Source: Ulota crispa
Lineage: Eukaryota > Streptophyta > Bryopsida > Orthotrichales > Orthotrichaceae
Direction of reading: 5' to 3'
NCBI GenBank assembly: GCA_963920765.1
Contig: OY987249.1
Span: forward strand, 16,526,483-16,590,482
Length of the DNA: 64,000 nucleotides
Under the pieces are notes generated by a model that was not told the DNA's origin, did no database searches, and saw only the letters and a list, made by a program, of their open reading frames with translations. The position numbers were made by a program, and so were the translations under genes. Shown one piece after another: positions 36,262 through 48,088 of this stretch (its first letter is position 1; each line of letters begins with the position of its first letter).

Positions 36262-37804
36262 CTTCTGTTTTCTTCTTTTGTGGTGGCGCAGTATTTGTGG
36301 TACTCTCACCCTCGGTCCACCGATTCTTTTGAGGTTGTGGAACATTTGCCAGTGGGCTAACCCCTCTGGATGTACTGTTAGGCTGTAGGCTCTAAGACTC
36401 ACCCCTCTCTCTCTTTTCATGTTTAGCAAAGCGCCTTGTTTTTCTGCAGCTAGAAACAAAACTAGCTGGTTGAGAAAAAAAAAGCAGGCAAGTGGAGAAA
36501 ATCGCTAGAGATCTGACAACTTTCTGTGCAGAAATTTAGTTCAGATTCAGAGTAGACTGCTAGATGGAAATGGAAGAGGATCTATTCGTCTTTGCCCTTC
36601 ACGTTCAATACAGACAACCTTCACTATTTTGGCATTCGTTGTATGACTTTTGTGTAGGTAAATGCTTAGGTTTCGTGGACTAACATTCATCAAAAGACAG
36701 TCTTACCACTTTCAACATTCTTTTGAACAATTATTTATAGTAGCAGATGCTACACTGACTCTGTATGTTTGATTAGACGTAGCTTTGAACTTATATTTGA
36801 TACTGAAACTGCAATTTTGTAATTCTCGTAACAGATGTGGATCATGGCATCTTTCTCATCCTCATATGTAAGGGGTCTTCTCCTAAATCATCCAAGTATA
36901 CCTTGACATCGTTCCTATTGTCTCGAATCTTTATGAAAAAATCTATGAATATTTGAAATGCTAACTACAGGTGTCACCTCAAAAGCAGATTTCAGGCTTT
37001 CAGAATGTATATACTGCATATCATATCACTATGCTTTTCAAAGTTCTCTGTGCATGCAATAACAGTTGTCTCTCCCTTGTTTTTAAATCTAATTCCCTCA
37101 AGTTTCACGTGAGTGTATGCTTCAATAGGGTTTGAGACCATGATTCAATAGGGTTTGAGACTGGGGTTTTAGATTTAGATTTGTGTGATGGTTGTGTTCT
37201 TTCAATGATGCTTTTTCGATAACAAATTGAAACTTTCAGAAGTATTTCATTTCTTGACAATATTTAATTGTTTCATTTCCTTCTTCACTACTCTTCAATT
37301 CTTCTTTAGGATATCATATCCATCTTATCACATTTGCGGTAATCTTTATTTATCATACTCCATTGCCCACTGTCATACAAGCCTTTTGTATGACCTTCAG
37401 AACAACACTCTTTAGTATTCATCTTTAATATAAGCTCTAGATACCCTTTGCATTTTGCAACATTTTTATAAATATCATTGAATTTCAAAAATTGCAGGGA
37501 TTTTTCACTTTACGAATTTTATGAGGGAGATATCCTCATTTCTCATGCTGATTTCAAGGTTTTCTTTTTTTTCTTTTTCTTCTGTTCCCTTAATTTCTCA
37601 TGCAAGAGTACTCATGCTTATACTTATTTGCACTTTTGCAATATGCAAAAAAAAACATCCAATTTCTCATGAAAATATGCAATTTTGTATGATAAAGACT
37701 TGTTTTCTCTTTGCAATCAAGTTTAAATTATTTTTACTTTGCCCATACTATGAAACCCCTATTGGTGCTACTCACTTCATATTGTCTTTGCACAACAAAC
37801 TTCT
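36262..37804. other. SPA 3' flank and AT-rich intergenic DNA
   Basis: The proximal part is probably 3' UTR. A 'catgcaagagtactcatgct...gcaatatgcaaaa' repeat near 37600-37680 recurs at about 45330-45430 and 45630-45730. No further gene is seen. Confidence 0.4.
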
Positions 37805-37808
37805 TTAA

Positions 37809-38605
37809 CCCCTGAGCGCCCAAAGTTAAATCAAGCAGTGCGGGAGGTTTATGAGGACTCGGTATTACAAGCCATGCTAGTTTGGCCTCGGGGAGATCCA
37901 TGTTAGTTGACCGTTGAATTTGACAGGTAGAGAGATGCCTCAAGGGTTGGTGTGATTTTTGGATGTTTTGACCGAACAAGTTGGGAGATTATAAGGGTCA
38001 ACGTGTAGTTGACCATGTGGATTTCCTCAAAAATTAAGGTGCGTTCTTCGTTGAAAATGAGCATATGATCGGGGGACGCAAAATTTGGAGTTTATTTTTT
38101 GAGGGGGTCCCAGGCATGAAGGGAGACATGTGCTTGCAAATTTGCATGTTCAGTTGACACAAATACCATGCACAAATTTGCATTCAATGTGTAAGCTCCG
38201 AAGCATTGAACCAGCTAGCAATTGGTGCTGTACATCGAGTTACTGACAAAGTGGCAGGCTCATCAAGTCATACGATGAAGTTGAAACCAACCTCCCAAGA
38301 ATGTGGCGCAAAAAAGTGCGCAAAAAAGTGGACAATGACCACTTTGTTATGGCGCCAAAGGGTCTCAAACTGGCAATTCCCAGTCACACCGGTCACCAAA
38401 AAACTAGAAACTCATACCTTTGCAAATTCTTCACCACATTCAAGTCAGCAAAGGCCGCCTTTACCCTCTAACCCCACTTTGCAACATGGAAGACTCTATA
38501 CCCTACACACTGGTATTGTCACCCCTGCAGTACACTCTCATCTCAGATAAATCAGCCTAGTTTTATAACTGTGAGTGAGAAGAACCTGCTCCTGGGGCAC
38601 TCGGG
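37809..38605. mobile_element. TTAA-flanked ~0.8-kb element (GAGCGCCC subfamily)
   Basis: The left end CCCCTGAGCGCCC follows TTAA (37805-37808). The right end GGGGCACTCGGG precedes TTAA (38606-38609). No transposase ORF is seen. Confidence 0.65.
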
Positions 38606-38623
38606 TTAATACAACCTCTATAA

Positions 38624-39073
38624 GAGCAACCTCAATGGTAAGGTTCTAACTAAACACAATGACAAATCTTGTTGTCCACTGTTGTATAAATTTCATCTTA
38701 TTGTGAGTTAGAGCACCCAACGGAGCCTGATAATCTAGGTTTACTAACACAGTTGACACAAAGCTAACACAAGAGCTAACACAAGAGCTGACACACATAC
38801 TAATAGAATATGTGACATTCATCGGCCCATTGGCTGAAATTACAGGTTATGACATGGGGTGGGGTCACTTTTTAAAATTTGGAGAAGTGACATGCTATCT
38901 TTTAACATGGAGTGGGGTTTTTGCTTCACTTAACACACACAATAATCAGCTACAAAATATTTCTTCAAAGCTCTCTTTTGTGCACGCTTCCATGCTTTCA
39001 TTAGGTCCTTTTTTTCTAGTTTCCTCCATTTTCCTGATACAGAGTTCACATGGAGTAGCCATTGAGGCTGCTC
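38624..39073. mobile_element. PIF/Harbinger-like MITE, TAA-flanked
   Basis: Ends GAGCAACCTCAATGG and CCATTGAGGCTGCTC are inverted repeats with TAA directly on both sides (38621-38623, 39074-39076). Confidence 0.75.
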
Positions 39074-40347
39074 TAACAACACTAACATTTGGCACACTTG
39101 ATATGCTGCTAATGTCGATGCAACACGTTTGTTACACATTTGCATAAATACATTTGTTTGAGACTAAAGGAACCTTCAAGGCCACTTCAAGGCCATAGAT
39201 AGTGAAATTTGATATAAAGAGAAACTCTATGAAAAGTGGATACAACAAAACTTGGTTTTAGAAACAAAAAAAAGTACAATCCTGTTTTGGCAAAAAAAAT
39301 ATGCTCTCTCACTTCTGTACACTATCCATGACAAAAGATGTAATGCAGTATTTGCAAAACATGGACTATTTACTCCTGTTATAGTGATATCACCCAAGTC
39401 TCACCGATACCAGAGACTTAACAGACATCACATGGACATTATAACCCATCATCAAAAAACAAATCACCCATAAAAATTTACTATGGAAACACCCCATACC
39501 CAGTACAATACCGAGACCTACTGAAACAGTTCCCTCATCTTGCAATCAGCAATCCAGAACATAATTCTCAAAGTTAGCTCAAGCACCGTAAAACATTGCT
39601 AAAAGTGGCTAAGAATTCAAAACAAATTCCACAACAATTCACATTTTCTGTACCCATAAAAACAAAACTCGGGAGAAATTTCACTAAATTTCTTCACAAT
39701 TATGAACAGTACTTACAACTACCAAAGCACAATAAGAGCCGTATAAAAACGAATGAAGTACATCCAAATATGTTCAGAAAAAAAGTAAATTTATTCTATG
39801 CTTCAACTATGTGACTACTATAATCACTGGGTGCTTCATGATTCCCATACAAAGGCTTCAAATCAGGTCATGTAAAGCTAGAAGGAAAAAAAAAAAAAAA
39901 AAACTTGCAAAAGGAAAACCTTATTTATGGAATCTAGAATCTCCTTTAACTAGGTGACTGCTTCGATCGCTGGGTGCTTCATGATTTCTGTACAACGGCT
40001 TCAAATCAGGTCCCGTAGAGCTAGAACGCTAAACCCTAAACCCTAAAACTTGCAAAAACGAAGACCTTACTTATGGAATCTAGAATCGTTCTTCAGCTAT
40101 AATTCACTTCGCCTCAAAAGCTCCAAATCTACTGTACATGCTTCACCGGTATATATATACCAAAAATACCAAAAATGCAAAAACAAAGTCTGGTTTTGTC
40201 AGAGACAGATCGGCATCGACCGACGTTGCAAAACTTCGGAGGAGAAGTAGGTGGAATGTACAGAGCTACCATTGGGGGTGTGTTTTCTTACCATGGAAAG
40301 CCAAACTGGAGAGCCAGCCTGGTTTAGGGTTTAGGGTTTGCAAGCAT
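39074..40347. other. Intergenic DNA and 3' flank of the SDR gene
   Basis: It contains a local duplication, since 'gtgcttcatgatt...ggcttcaaatcaggtc' occurs near 39830 and 39975. Short plant telomere-type arrays (AAACCCTAAACCCTAAA near 40028-40047; the inverse near 40322-40338) lie just downstream of the SDR stop. Confidence 0.5.
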
Positions 40348-43237
40348 TTACTCCTGTTTTTTGAGGTCGAGTCCCTTGGGCAGATGGTAGTTGAACCACC
40401 AGTTTCGGATCCAGTAGGGGCAGTAGTAGAGCACGCGGTAAATGCGAGACAGGAACCCGAACACGTAGCTCGCAGGAGGCGGAGTGGCGAGGATGGCGCC
40501 CACGGCCTTTTTGGCGAACAGCGGTGCTGGCGTGGACTTGGGATGGCGCGACAGCATTGCTCGTTGCAGCAGAAACTCCTGGTATGGCTTGAAGATCCGG
40601 AGTGCACTCAGGTTGTCCCGCACAATGTCCACGCCTTTGGCGCCGATGCCTGTGACCACTCCTCCCGGCACCAGCAGCATCACGTCCACGCCGAAGGGCT
40701 TCAACTCCAACCTGCACAACAGCAACAGACGACCTCTCGTAAACTCGTAAACCCTAAACCCTAGTTCACGTGGTAACGACAGAAATTGCATTGCAAGCTC
40801 AAACCCTAGTTCATGTGGTAACGAAAAGAAATTGCATTGCAAGCCAAAACCCTAGTTCATGAGGAAACGAAAGCAGTTGCATTCGCAAGCCAAAACCTTA
40901 GTAATATTAACGGACTTCCTTTGTTTCTTAAAAGTTGCACATTTTGGCTTCATTTCATTTCTAAAGAGTATGGAGTAGGCTGGTCTTCTCCAAACTGCTC
41001 AAGTGCGCAGCATCAGTCTGCCAACTTAGGTTTCTTCCCTTTTGCTGATATAAAAAACTCGCAGCAATTTTTTTTTAATATTTGAAGCGACCAGCCCTCT
41101 ATCCCACGCATCTCTATCTAGAAAAATGTATTGTTCACCGGTGCCACCGAATGCTCCTATCTTTTTACGAGATTATGTGAGTGCTTAGTTATGCTTCAGA
41201 TGCTTTGCTATATTCATACTGAATCGGCAAGCCAAAACCCTAGTTCACGTAGTGACGAAAGAAATTGCATTGCAAGCTAAAACCCTAGTTCACGTGGTGA
41301 CAGAAGCGTTTGCATGGTGACAGAAGCGTTTGCATTGCAAGCCCAAATCCTAGTTCACGCGGTACCGAAAGAAATTGCATTGCAGTGGTGGGGGAGGGTT
41401 TTAGGGTTAGGGTTACAGAAGGGAAGTGTTGGAGGGTCTCCTTGCATGCTTGAACTTTACATAGCTGATATTTCAGGAAGGCAAACACACAGTGTGGGAT
41501 CGCTCTGTGAGTGTTTTGAATGAGTACCTCAAAGCGTCAGTGCTGGCATGGAGCGCGGCCTTGGAAGCTCCGTAGACGGCAGTGAATGGACCAATTGCGA
41601 AGCAGGTAATGCTGCCGACGTTCACGATCTTGCCCTTTCCTTTGGCAACCATGTGCGGCACGACCGCTTGAATCACCATGATGGGACCTGCAACAGGCGG
41701 AGAGATTCAGAGCTTGAAGATAAAAACGTATCATCATGATTTTGCACGTTTCACAACCGGCGCTGTTTAAGGTAGAAGCACCTTAATGTGACACTTTGGT
41801 TAAATCAATTCACTGGGAGTGTGCATCGAGATTCTGGGATTGTAGGAAGGTTAGGAATCCAGCAGCAAAGACTGCTGAAAAACTGAGTTTGGAATTTTCT
41901 GAAACCGTATGAATAAACTACAAATTTTTGAAGGTAACTCCCTAGACGGACCGACCTATTGTTGATGCTAGACCCTCATTGAAATGCTTATATTGAAATG
42001 TAAAAGCGAGATGAAAAAGACCATGTCACATGCTATGCTAAACCGCCACCTACACAATTTGTGTTCCATACACTCAATTATGGTGACAGCTTAAGTTATC
42101 CTTGACCAGTTTCTCGTTAATTTTGACACTTTTTCTTGATAGGAAGAGCATGTCAGGGAATTTGAGGGATGTGGGCAAAGGGGACGGGTGTAGGCAATTA
42201 GGAACCCCATAGCTTGGAACAAAAATCAAGTTTAGTTGAGCTGCCACGTGGTCAAGGCATTGGAAAGACTCAAGAAGTATTGGCTACCAAAATACAAGAA
42301 TGAATGTAGAGAGATGGTCATAATTGCTAAAGATCGGGTATTTGTGCACATTCCCAAAGAACCCAGGTTTTCCCTAAACCCATCATCACCCTAAAGAATT
42401 GCCACGTGGTCCATTAAGCAACATGAAAAGAACAATCCATAAAGAAATACGATCCACCACTCTAGAGATTGCCATATTTGTACTAAAACACATACAAACA
42501 CATTTAAACCGACCTGCAAACAAAATCAAACATAAAAAAATGATGCATACCCATAAACCATGCATGACATTGCCATCTGTACAATTGGATCTTCTGTACG
42601 CATTCGTATTCTTTGTTATATGAGTTTTTCAAAACACCAGAAAAGGCCTTGCCCACCCCAGAATCGACCACGGACCTTAATGGGTTAAGCTGTATGTCTG
42701 CATGTCTGATTTGGGTGTCTGCCGTGTCTGGTTACGCGTGCTTTCTAGTATCGCAGAACGAATGGTATCACATTGAGGTGCTTCTACTTTAGGATTTAGG
42801 GTTTAGGGAGGAAAGGTTGCGTGAAATCGAGAGAGATGAAGAAGAGAAAGGGGAAGGGTGGTGGCGTTTTAGGGTTTACCGAGGTAGTTGGTGCGGTACA
42901 CTTTGTCGACGACTTCGATGGGGACCTCAGCCAGCGGAGCCGTGCACGGCACGGCGGCGTTGTTGACGAGGATGTCGATGCGGCCGTACGTGGTCATGAC
43001 GGACGCCACAGCCTCGCGGATGCTGTCCGCCGACAGCAGGTCGAGCTCCAGCAGCTCGATGTGCTGGTGGTGCTCTTGGAAGCCGCGCATGGTGCTCAGC
43101 GACCGCGACGTCGCCACCACCGTGAAGCCGTTGTCGCAAAACTCCAGCGCCAGTGCGGCGCCGATCCCGCCGTCCGAACAGCCCGTGATGAGCACCACTT
43201 CGTCCCTCCTCCCCGGCGACACCGGCCCTCCCCCCAT
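40348..43237 (-). CDS. Short-chain dehydrogenase/reductase, AYR1-like (1-acyl-DHAP reductase family)
   Basis: Three exons on the minus strand: 43237-42880, 41687-41528 and 40711-40348, giving 293 aa. The ATG at 43237 follows an in-frame TGA. The NADP(H) motif TGCSDGGIG (18-26), VNNA (91-94), catalytic Ser145, Tyr158 and Lys162 (YGASK) are all intact, so it should be an active classical SDR. The ATSRS segment after the second beta strand suggests NADPH use. The closest recalled family is plant and yeast NADPH-dependent 1-acyldihydroxyacetone-phosphate reductase (AYR1), an ether-lipid/phosphatidate pathway enzyme on ER or lipid droplets. The substrate is inferred. The C-terminal region (FGFLSRIYRVLYYCPYWI) is hydrophobic and could bind membrane. 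Intron 2 (40712-41527) carries ~45-bp repeats. Intron 1 holds a 1-kb AGGTA element with a TTAA element inside. The gene is divergent from the ML gene. Confidence 0.9.
40751..40902. repeat. 45-46-bp minisatellite cluster in SDR intron 2, block 1
   Basis: About three copies of a unit run ACCCTAGTTCAYGTGGTAAC, GAAAGAAATTGCATTGCAAG. CTAG anchors lie at 40761, 40806 and 40852. Each unit joins a telobox-like AAACCCTA to a CACGTGG-like core. Confidence 0.85.
41229..41385. repeat. 45-bp minisatellite cluster in SDR intron 2, block 2
   Basis: The same unit as block 1 appears with CTAG anchors at 41240, 41285 and 41350. The second unit is enlarged by a ~20-bp internal duplication (GTGACAGAAGCGTTTGCAT). 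The blocks are separated by about 330 bp of unrelated sequence. Confidence 0.85.
41770..42789. mobile_element. AGGTA-family element, 1.02 kb, in SDR intron 1
   Basis: Ends AGGTAGAAGCACC / GGTGCTTCTACTT have TA on both sides (41768-41769, 42790-42791). A TTAA element is inserted inside it, which explains much of its length. Confidence 0.75.
42095..42685. mobile_element. TTAA-flanked element nested in the AGGTA element (subfamily 2)
   Basis: The right end GGACCTTAATGGG precedes TTAA, and the left end GTTATCCTTGACC follows TTAA (42091-42094). It shares 'gaagagcatgt', 'aaggggacggg' and 'CAGAATCGACCACGG' with the insertion at 21851-22260, in the same orientation. The left end is more eroded. Confidence 0.7.
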
Positions 43238-44091
43238 GGCCACGGGCTCTACTCACAAAACAAACGCAAAGACTGAACCCCTAAACCCTAAACACAAAAA
43301 CACAGGCTATACTGCGGAAAACAACACAAAGATTACGCTCCAAGATGCACGACGGTAGAGAACTTGCGTTCAGTTCCCTTGTGTCAAAACTTTTACTAAC
43401 TTTTTAGTACTTTGGGGAAGGTTTTCTTCTAAACCCTAAACCGTACAGAATAGGATGTGGAAAGAGCAAAACAAGACTGACACAAAAGATTTTTCTAAAC
43501 CTAAATTTAAACAAGCAGCTACACGACAAGAAACTCAAGCACAGGGTTTGCACTGAAGCGCTTTTTCAGGAGCAACCTAATGTGGCTTTTCTCAACGCAA
43601 AACCCTCGTCTCCGTACGACCAGAGCTCAAACAAAATCTTCTCTTTCACACAAACAGGGGAAGCACTCGCATAGAAAATCGAAGGGAATGCAACAGAATG
43701 CAAAATGATCGACGTAACTTACTAGCAAAGAAAAACTCTGACGTCGATGATCGATGTGCTCGAAACACGAAAGGCCCGGCGCTCGAAGCTGTGCTCAGTC
43801 CGATTCAACCCGCATTTGCAAACCCTAATTCCTAAACTCCTTGCTTTTAGATTAAATTACGATCGGACCGGTCAGCACCAAATTTTTCACGCACGTCATG
43901 CCCAGCGATGCCCGGCCATACCGGCCGAGCGTGACGTGTACGATACTTTTTACAGCGCAATCAATGTCGCCGTACTCTGGCAGTCTGGCCCGCATCAAGC
44001 AAACCCTAGCTCGAGCTTATGCCTTATGGTGGTGGTGATTCCCTCGTCAATGGCGTTGCTGTGACATTCGAGAAGCAGGAATTTTGAGGAG
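43238..44091. promoter_or_regulatory. Shared divergent upstream region of the SDR and ML genes
   Basis: These 854 bp separate the two start codons. Telobox motifs (AAACCCTAA) occur at about 43275-43290, 43432-43442 and 43820. Telobox elements are common in plant promoters of housekeeping and ribosomal genes. No TATA box is assigned. Confidence 0.55.
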
Positions 44092-47000
44092 ATGGCGCAA
44101 TCCGGTGCCGCTTTGATGTTGTTGTTGCTTGCGTCGTTGGCGTTTTTCGCTAACGCGTTTCCTCCTCCGAAACCGAGCGAGTGGCATGTTTGTGGTAAGC
44201 TTGAGCTCCTGGATTTCTAAAGCTTTTTAGCTCCAGTATTTCTCCTGAATTCTTTTCAACGACTGGCTCGAGCTCTCTTACTGAAACAGATTTTTCTTGA
44301 AGCTTGTGGGGAGAGCGATTGTTTCGAGTGATTCCCGTGAGTTTTTAGGGTTTCTTAGGGTTTCTTAGTGTGCCCTCGACAAGGCAAACCTATTTCTTCC
44401 ACTTGTTTTCTTCCTTTCACACCAATTTTGTCTAACATTCACAAACAAGTAGTGTGTTGGTTAAGTTGGAGAAGGTTCAAGGTGTTGATTGGAAATTGGT
44501 AACATATATACTAAATCTATTCATTGAGATTCTTCATAGACATAAAGGACTTCAGTTTAATCATATTCACACATTCAATGGTATAATCTCTTTACCAAAA
44601 AGCACACTTTCTAAATGCAATTTGAATTGTATTTCGTGGTGGTATAATCTCTCGTCTTTTGTGGAAATGAAGATCAACTGAATACTTAGTACTGGAAGTC
44701 AGAAGATGAGCAATGGTGTGTTTGAAGAACGTTGTTCATAGCAAGCTATTTCTTTGTATGGGTTTGACCTAGAAATCTCGTACTGCTTGTTGGCTCTTTG
44801 TGTGTAGGCCGGTGTCGCATTTTCTCTAGACTTTGATGGCTCGCTGTGATTTCAATAGTTTGAGTTAAGGGGAGTGTGATAGCTCATTAGAAGCGTGTTT
44901 TCAGTAGCTTTTCAACAAGATGATATTTTGAATATGTTGGTTTAGAATCAAGCACAATATCTCAGTTTGAAATTCTGTACGTAGCGATTGATGTCTTCTT
45001 CTCGGATTGCCTTGCTTTTTCAGCAATTTTCTCTGTTTATTGGTACTAGATCGCAGGGGAGCAGGTTTTGCATTAATAGAAGCTACCCTGAGGAAGTTTG
45101 AGTAGGTACCTTACTTGAAAAAGTGAGCCAATGCTACAAGGACACTCTTGTAGCTGTTTGTTATTGGGGGTTTAAAACCTGCTCTGGTCTCTCAAACCGG
45201 ATCTTTTATTCTCTAGAAAGGTTCCTCAGCTGCTTTTTGTAGGAAAAAAATCTATACAGTTTCATTTTTGATGGTTTCAAAGATAGAAATTTTATTTTGA
45301 ACTGGTGGTGTCCTATCTCTTCCTTGAATTCTCACGCGAGAGCTCTAGTGAAGTTTTGTGCATCTTGCAATGTGCAAAAATAAAAAATTGTGAGAAAAAT
45401 GCAAATTTGCAACCTGTGTTTTCTCTTGAGAAAATTGTAGATTTCACTTACAAAAACAACTTGGTAAAAATATTCTCTTTTCTCCAAGTTTTGAAATTCC
45501 ATCCGGGGGTTACAAAGCTTGGTAGACTTACTACTGATATCTAGTTTTTCTAGTTGCTCCTTTTTGCTAGAGGAAAATCTTGATTTTGCAAAGTGATTTC
45601 AAGGCCGGTTTCTTGTTGTTTTTCTTGTTTTCGCATGCAAGAGAGAGAGCCCATGCTTGCAGTGTTTTTTGCATCTTGTTAGGTACGCAAAACGTTTTGG
45701 TTTTCTAATGAGAAAACTTAATTTTGCTATCAACAAATTTCTGTTTTTTGTGAGGTTTGGAAATCCCTGTTTGTGTATTGGTTTTGGTAGGAGTTTTTTT
45801 TTTTGTGGTTTGTATACAACTGGTACTTTTGTGAAGAGCAAATCCTGATGTGCAGATAAACGTGCCAACTATGACGTGGTGGTGAGAAATGTGACCATCA
45901 AGCCTGACCCCGTTGTCAGTGGAGAGGAAATGACGTTCACTGTGCCTGCATACACCGGTTAGTACTTCTTCTCCCATTCTTATTTTTTCAGGGCTAGAGT
46001 AATAAAAATTTCTCTTTGCTTGAGTTTGTGTCCCCAAAGCCTCCAATTTCGTTTTACGTGATTCTCAATTTCATCTGATTTTGTTTGGACTCGTGAGCAT
46101 TAGCAAGGTCTATTACTGTTTCACATGGGAACATGGGAATATGAGAAAATGGGAACAGATTTTAAAACTCGCTGGTTGAACTCACAGCTTTGATCTCACT
46201 TTCACAGGACAAGAGAGGAGTGGGGTGTGTTTGTGGGTGGGTTGGGGGTCAAATCAACCAATGTTAATGACACAATTTCCACGGTAGACAAAGAATAATT
46301 GTGCAATGGAAAGATCCAATTTTTTATCCAATTAGACAAGGGAAAGAATTGCAAAACCTATTGGTGGAAACTTGCAACTTTGCTCACATGGGAGAGAAGA
46401 GAAGAGAGGGGAGGTGTGGGGGTGTGTGTGGCCAAAGTAAAATCAACTAATCATATAATTTTAATGACACAATTTTCCATTTCCATGAGAGTTGCACGAA
46501 AACTGGATGGGAAAAATATGCAGTTGCTAGAACCTTGCAACTTTGTTCACATGGGAGAAGGGGAGGTGTGGGGTATATCTGTGGCTTGTTGGATCTAATT
46601 GATGAACCAATCATGTAACTTCAGTGACAAAGTTTCCATTTCACAACACCCTAGGGGAAAACTGGGTGGGGAAAATACCCAATCCTCTTGATATTTTTTC
46701 ATTAAATACCTACTCTGTGGCATCTGTAGTATACAAGTCCTTAACCAGATATTGCTGTAGAGATACATGCTTTACCTTCATTGTTGGAAACATGTCCTTT
46801 GACCAAAACTTGTAAGCATTATACAGTTCTTTTACAGCGACTATACTCTTACTGTCCTTCTCAACATTAGCAATCAAGAACTGCTTGAAGATATCATTGG
46901 ATATGCGAATTGTTTTAATGTAGTGTTTAACCTTATTGGGCTCCTTGAAACCATGAGCTAGATATTGTTTTTTATACTCTTCTAAAGCCAATCTCGTGAA

Positions 47001-48088
47001 CCACAGGGGTAAGTGAAGGAATCTTACCAAAAAAGTTGATATCCTTCGAGTGAGTTGTATCTTTTCTCTTTTTTTCTCCTTTTTGTGGGGGTGTGTCCCA
47101 TCCACTGAGTTTCTGCAACCATGTTTGGCAGAGAAGGAGATGGCCAAGGGGACTGTGGTGGCGAGTGTGTCATTTCATGGCATTACTGTTCATTCCGAGA
47201 GAATTGACCTCTGCCACAAAGTGCAGTGCCCTGTTGCGCCTGGCGACTTTGCTTTGACAAACACTCAAGTCCTTCCTGGCGTCACCCCACCGGTACGCAT
47301 GCGCTCATCTCTTTTACTTGCATTCCCAACTTTTACCTGTTCTTTTCAGCAACGCTTTCTTTCTTTCTGACAAAAATTAAGAAACATATAAACACACCTC
47401 TTTTTCCCCACCTTTATTCGCCTCGCATTGTCTAAGATTCTGACATTTGTTACGTGTAACCCCAAGAGAAACTAAGAAATGGATCAAAAGTGGAGAAAAG
47501 TTCTAGTGCTCATTAACAATGAGACATGTGTTTAAAGCATTAGCGGCATATTTTGAGGTCCATCATTCCAACAATACTAGTAGAACTGCTTGCAAGATAC
47601 GGTTACAAAGGAAACAGTAGTATTCTATGATTGTCAAATAGCATTTGACGCTTTGAATCCATGATTATTATGCCAAGGATTACGCAGAGAATTATGCCAA
47701 GGTTCGTATTGAGTATAAATTGACGGGTAGTGTTTTGCCTCGTTTTTTTGGTTGACTAGTTGATCTCAACCAGTTTTGTATTTCATTTTTCGCTTAACTG
47801 CAGTTTGTATCAGTACTTTTGTTTCATTATTGATTTAGCTAAAACCTCGTTTCAGTTGCTTTCAACGACTAAGGAGTGGTTCTAAAGATATGCTGTTTTT
47901 TTCTATTTTGCCAGGGGAGCTACAGAATAAGGCTTCAGTTTCTGGGTGAGGACGGTGAGCAGCTGGCGTGTGCAAACATCAACTTCAGTATTGTTTGGAA
48001 AAAGAGTGTTGCTGAAACTCTTGAGAGCTTCAACCCAATTGAGCTGCACAAGAATGAAAGAGAGACACCCCTTGTGGCACATACTTAG
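44092..48088 (+). CDS. ML-domain (MD-2-related lipid recognition) secreted protein
   Basis: Four exons: 44092-44194, 45856-45957, 47132-47292 and 47915-48088, in phase, giving 179 aa. Residues 1-22 are a clear signal peptide (LMLLLLASLAFF, cleavage after ANA). The ML domain follows: W31-H-V-C34, VVVRNVTIKPDPVVSGEEMT, DLCHKVQCPV (Cys96, Cys101), TPPGSYRIRLQF and LACANINF (Cys141). These four cysteines match the conserved disulphides. ML proteins bind single lipids (phosphatidylglycerol/phosphatidylinositol transfer proteins; Arabidopsis ML3 and ROSY1 belong here). Lipid and location are inferred as secretory or vacuolar. After the domain a hydrophilic tail of ~30 residues (from about 148) extends beyond the usual end. 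Intron 2 contains tandem ~185-bp repeats and an antisense helicase-primase-like ORF. Confidence 0.9.
46175..46690. repeat. Three diverged ~185-bp tandem repeats in ML intron 2
   Basis: Each unit has a 'cacatgggag..gaggtgtggg' segment, then 'aaatcaac', then 'aatgacacaattttcc'. The units start near 46180, 46370 and 46545. They are non-coding. Confidence 0.6.
46713..47060 (-). pseudogene. Fragment resembling the C-terminal region of a D5-like helicase-primase (possible large-DNA-virus relic)
   Basis: An antisense reading frame inside ML intron 2 has clear protein-like composition. Around its middle it reads SNDIFKQFL, then AVKELYNAYKFW. This resembles the pattern following the ATPase of D5-type helicase-primases of nucleocytoplasmic large DNA viruses and P4-type phage primases (a helix with D-I-F-x-x-F, then LY-x-x-[YF]-x-x-W). 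No ATPase motifs are present, so it is a fragment. It ends at a stop at 46710-46712, and upstream it runs into the ML exon 3 border. Giant-virus-related insertions are known from moss and lycophyte genomes. The match is from memory of the family pattern, so identity is tentative; a transposon or unknown host gene is the alternative. Confidence 0.4.

Noticed and set aside
40028..40047. Telomere-type AAACCCTAAACCCTAAA array as a chromosome end
   Set aside because: Only two to three units lie between genes; this is an interstitial telobox, not a telomere.
42821..43358. Plus-strand ORFs of 151-156 aa over SDR exon 1
   Set aside because: They are shadows of the GC-rich SDR exon on the other strand.
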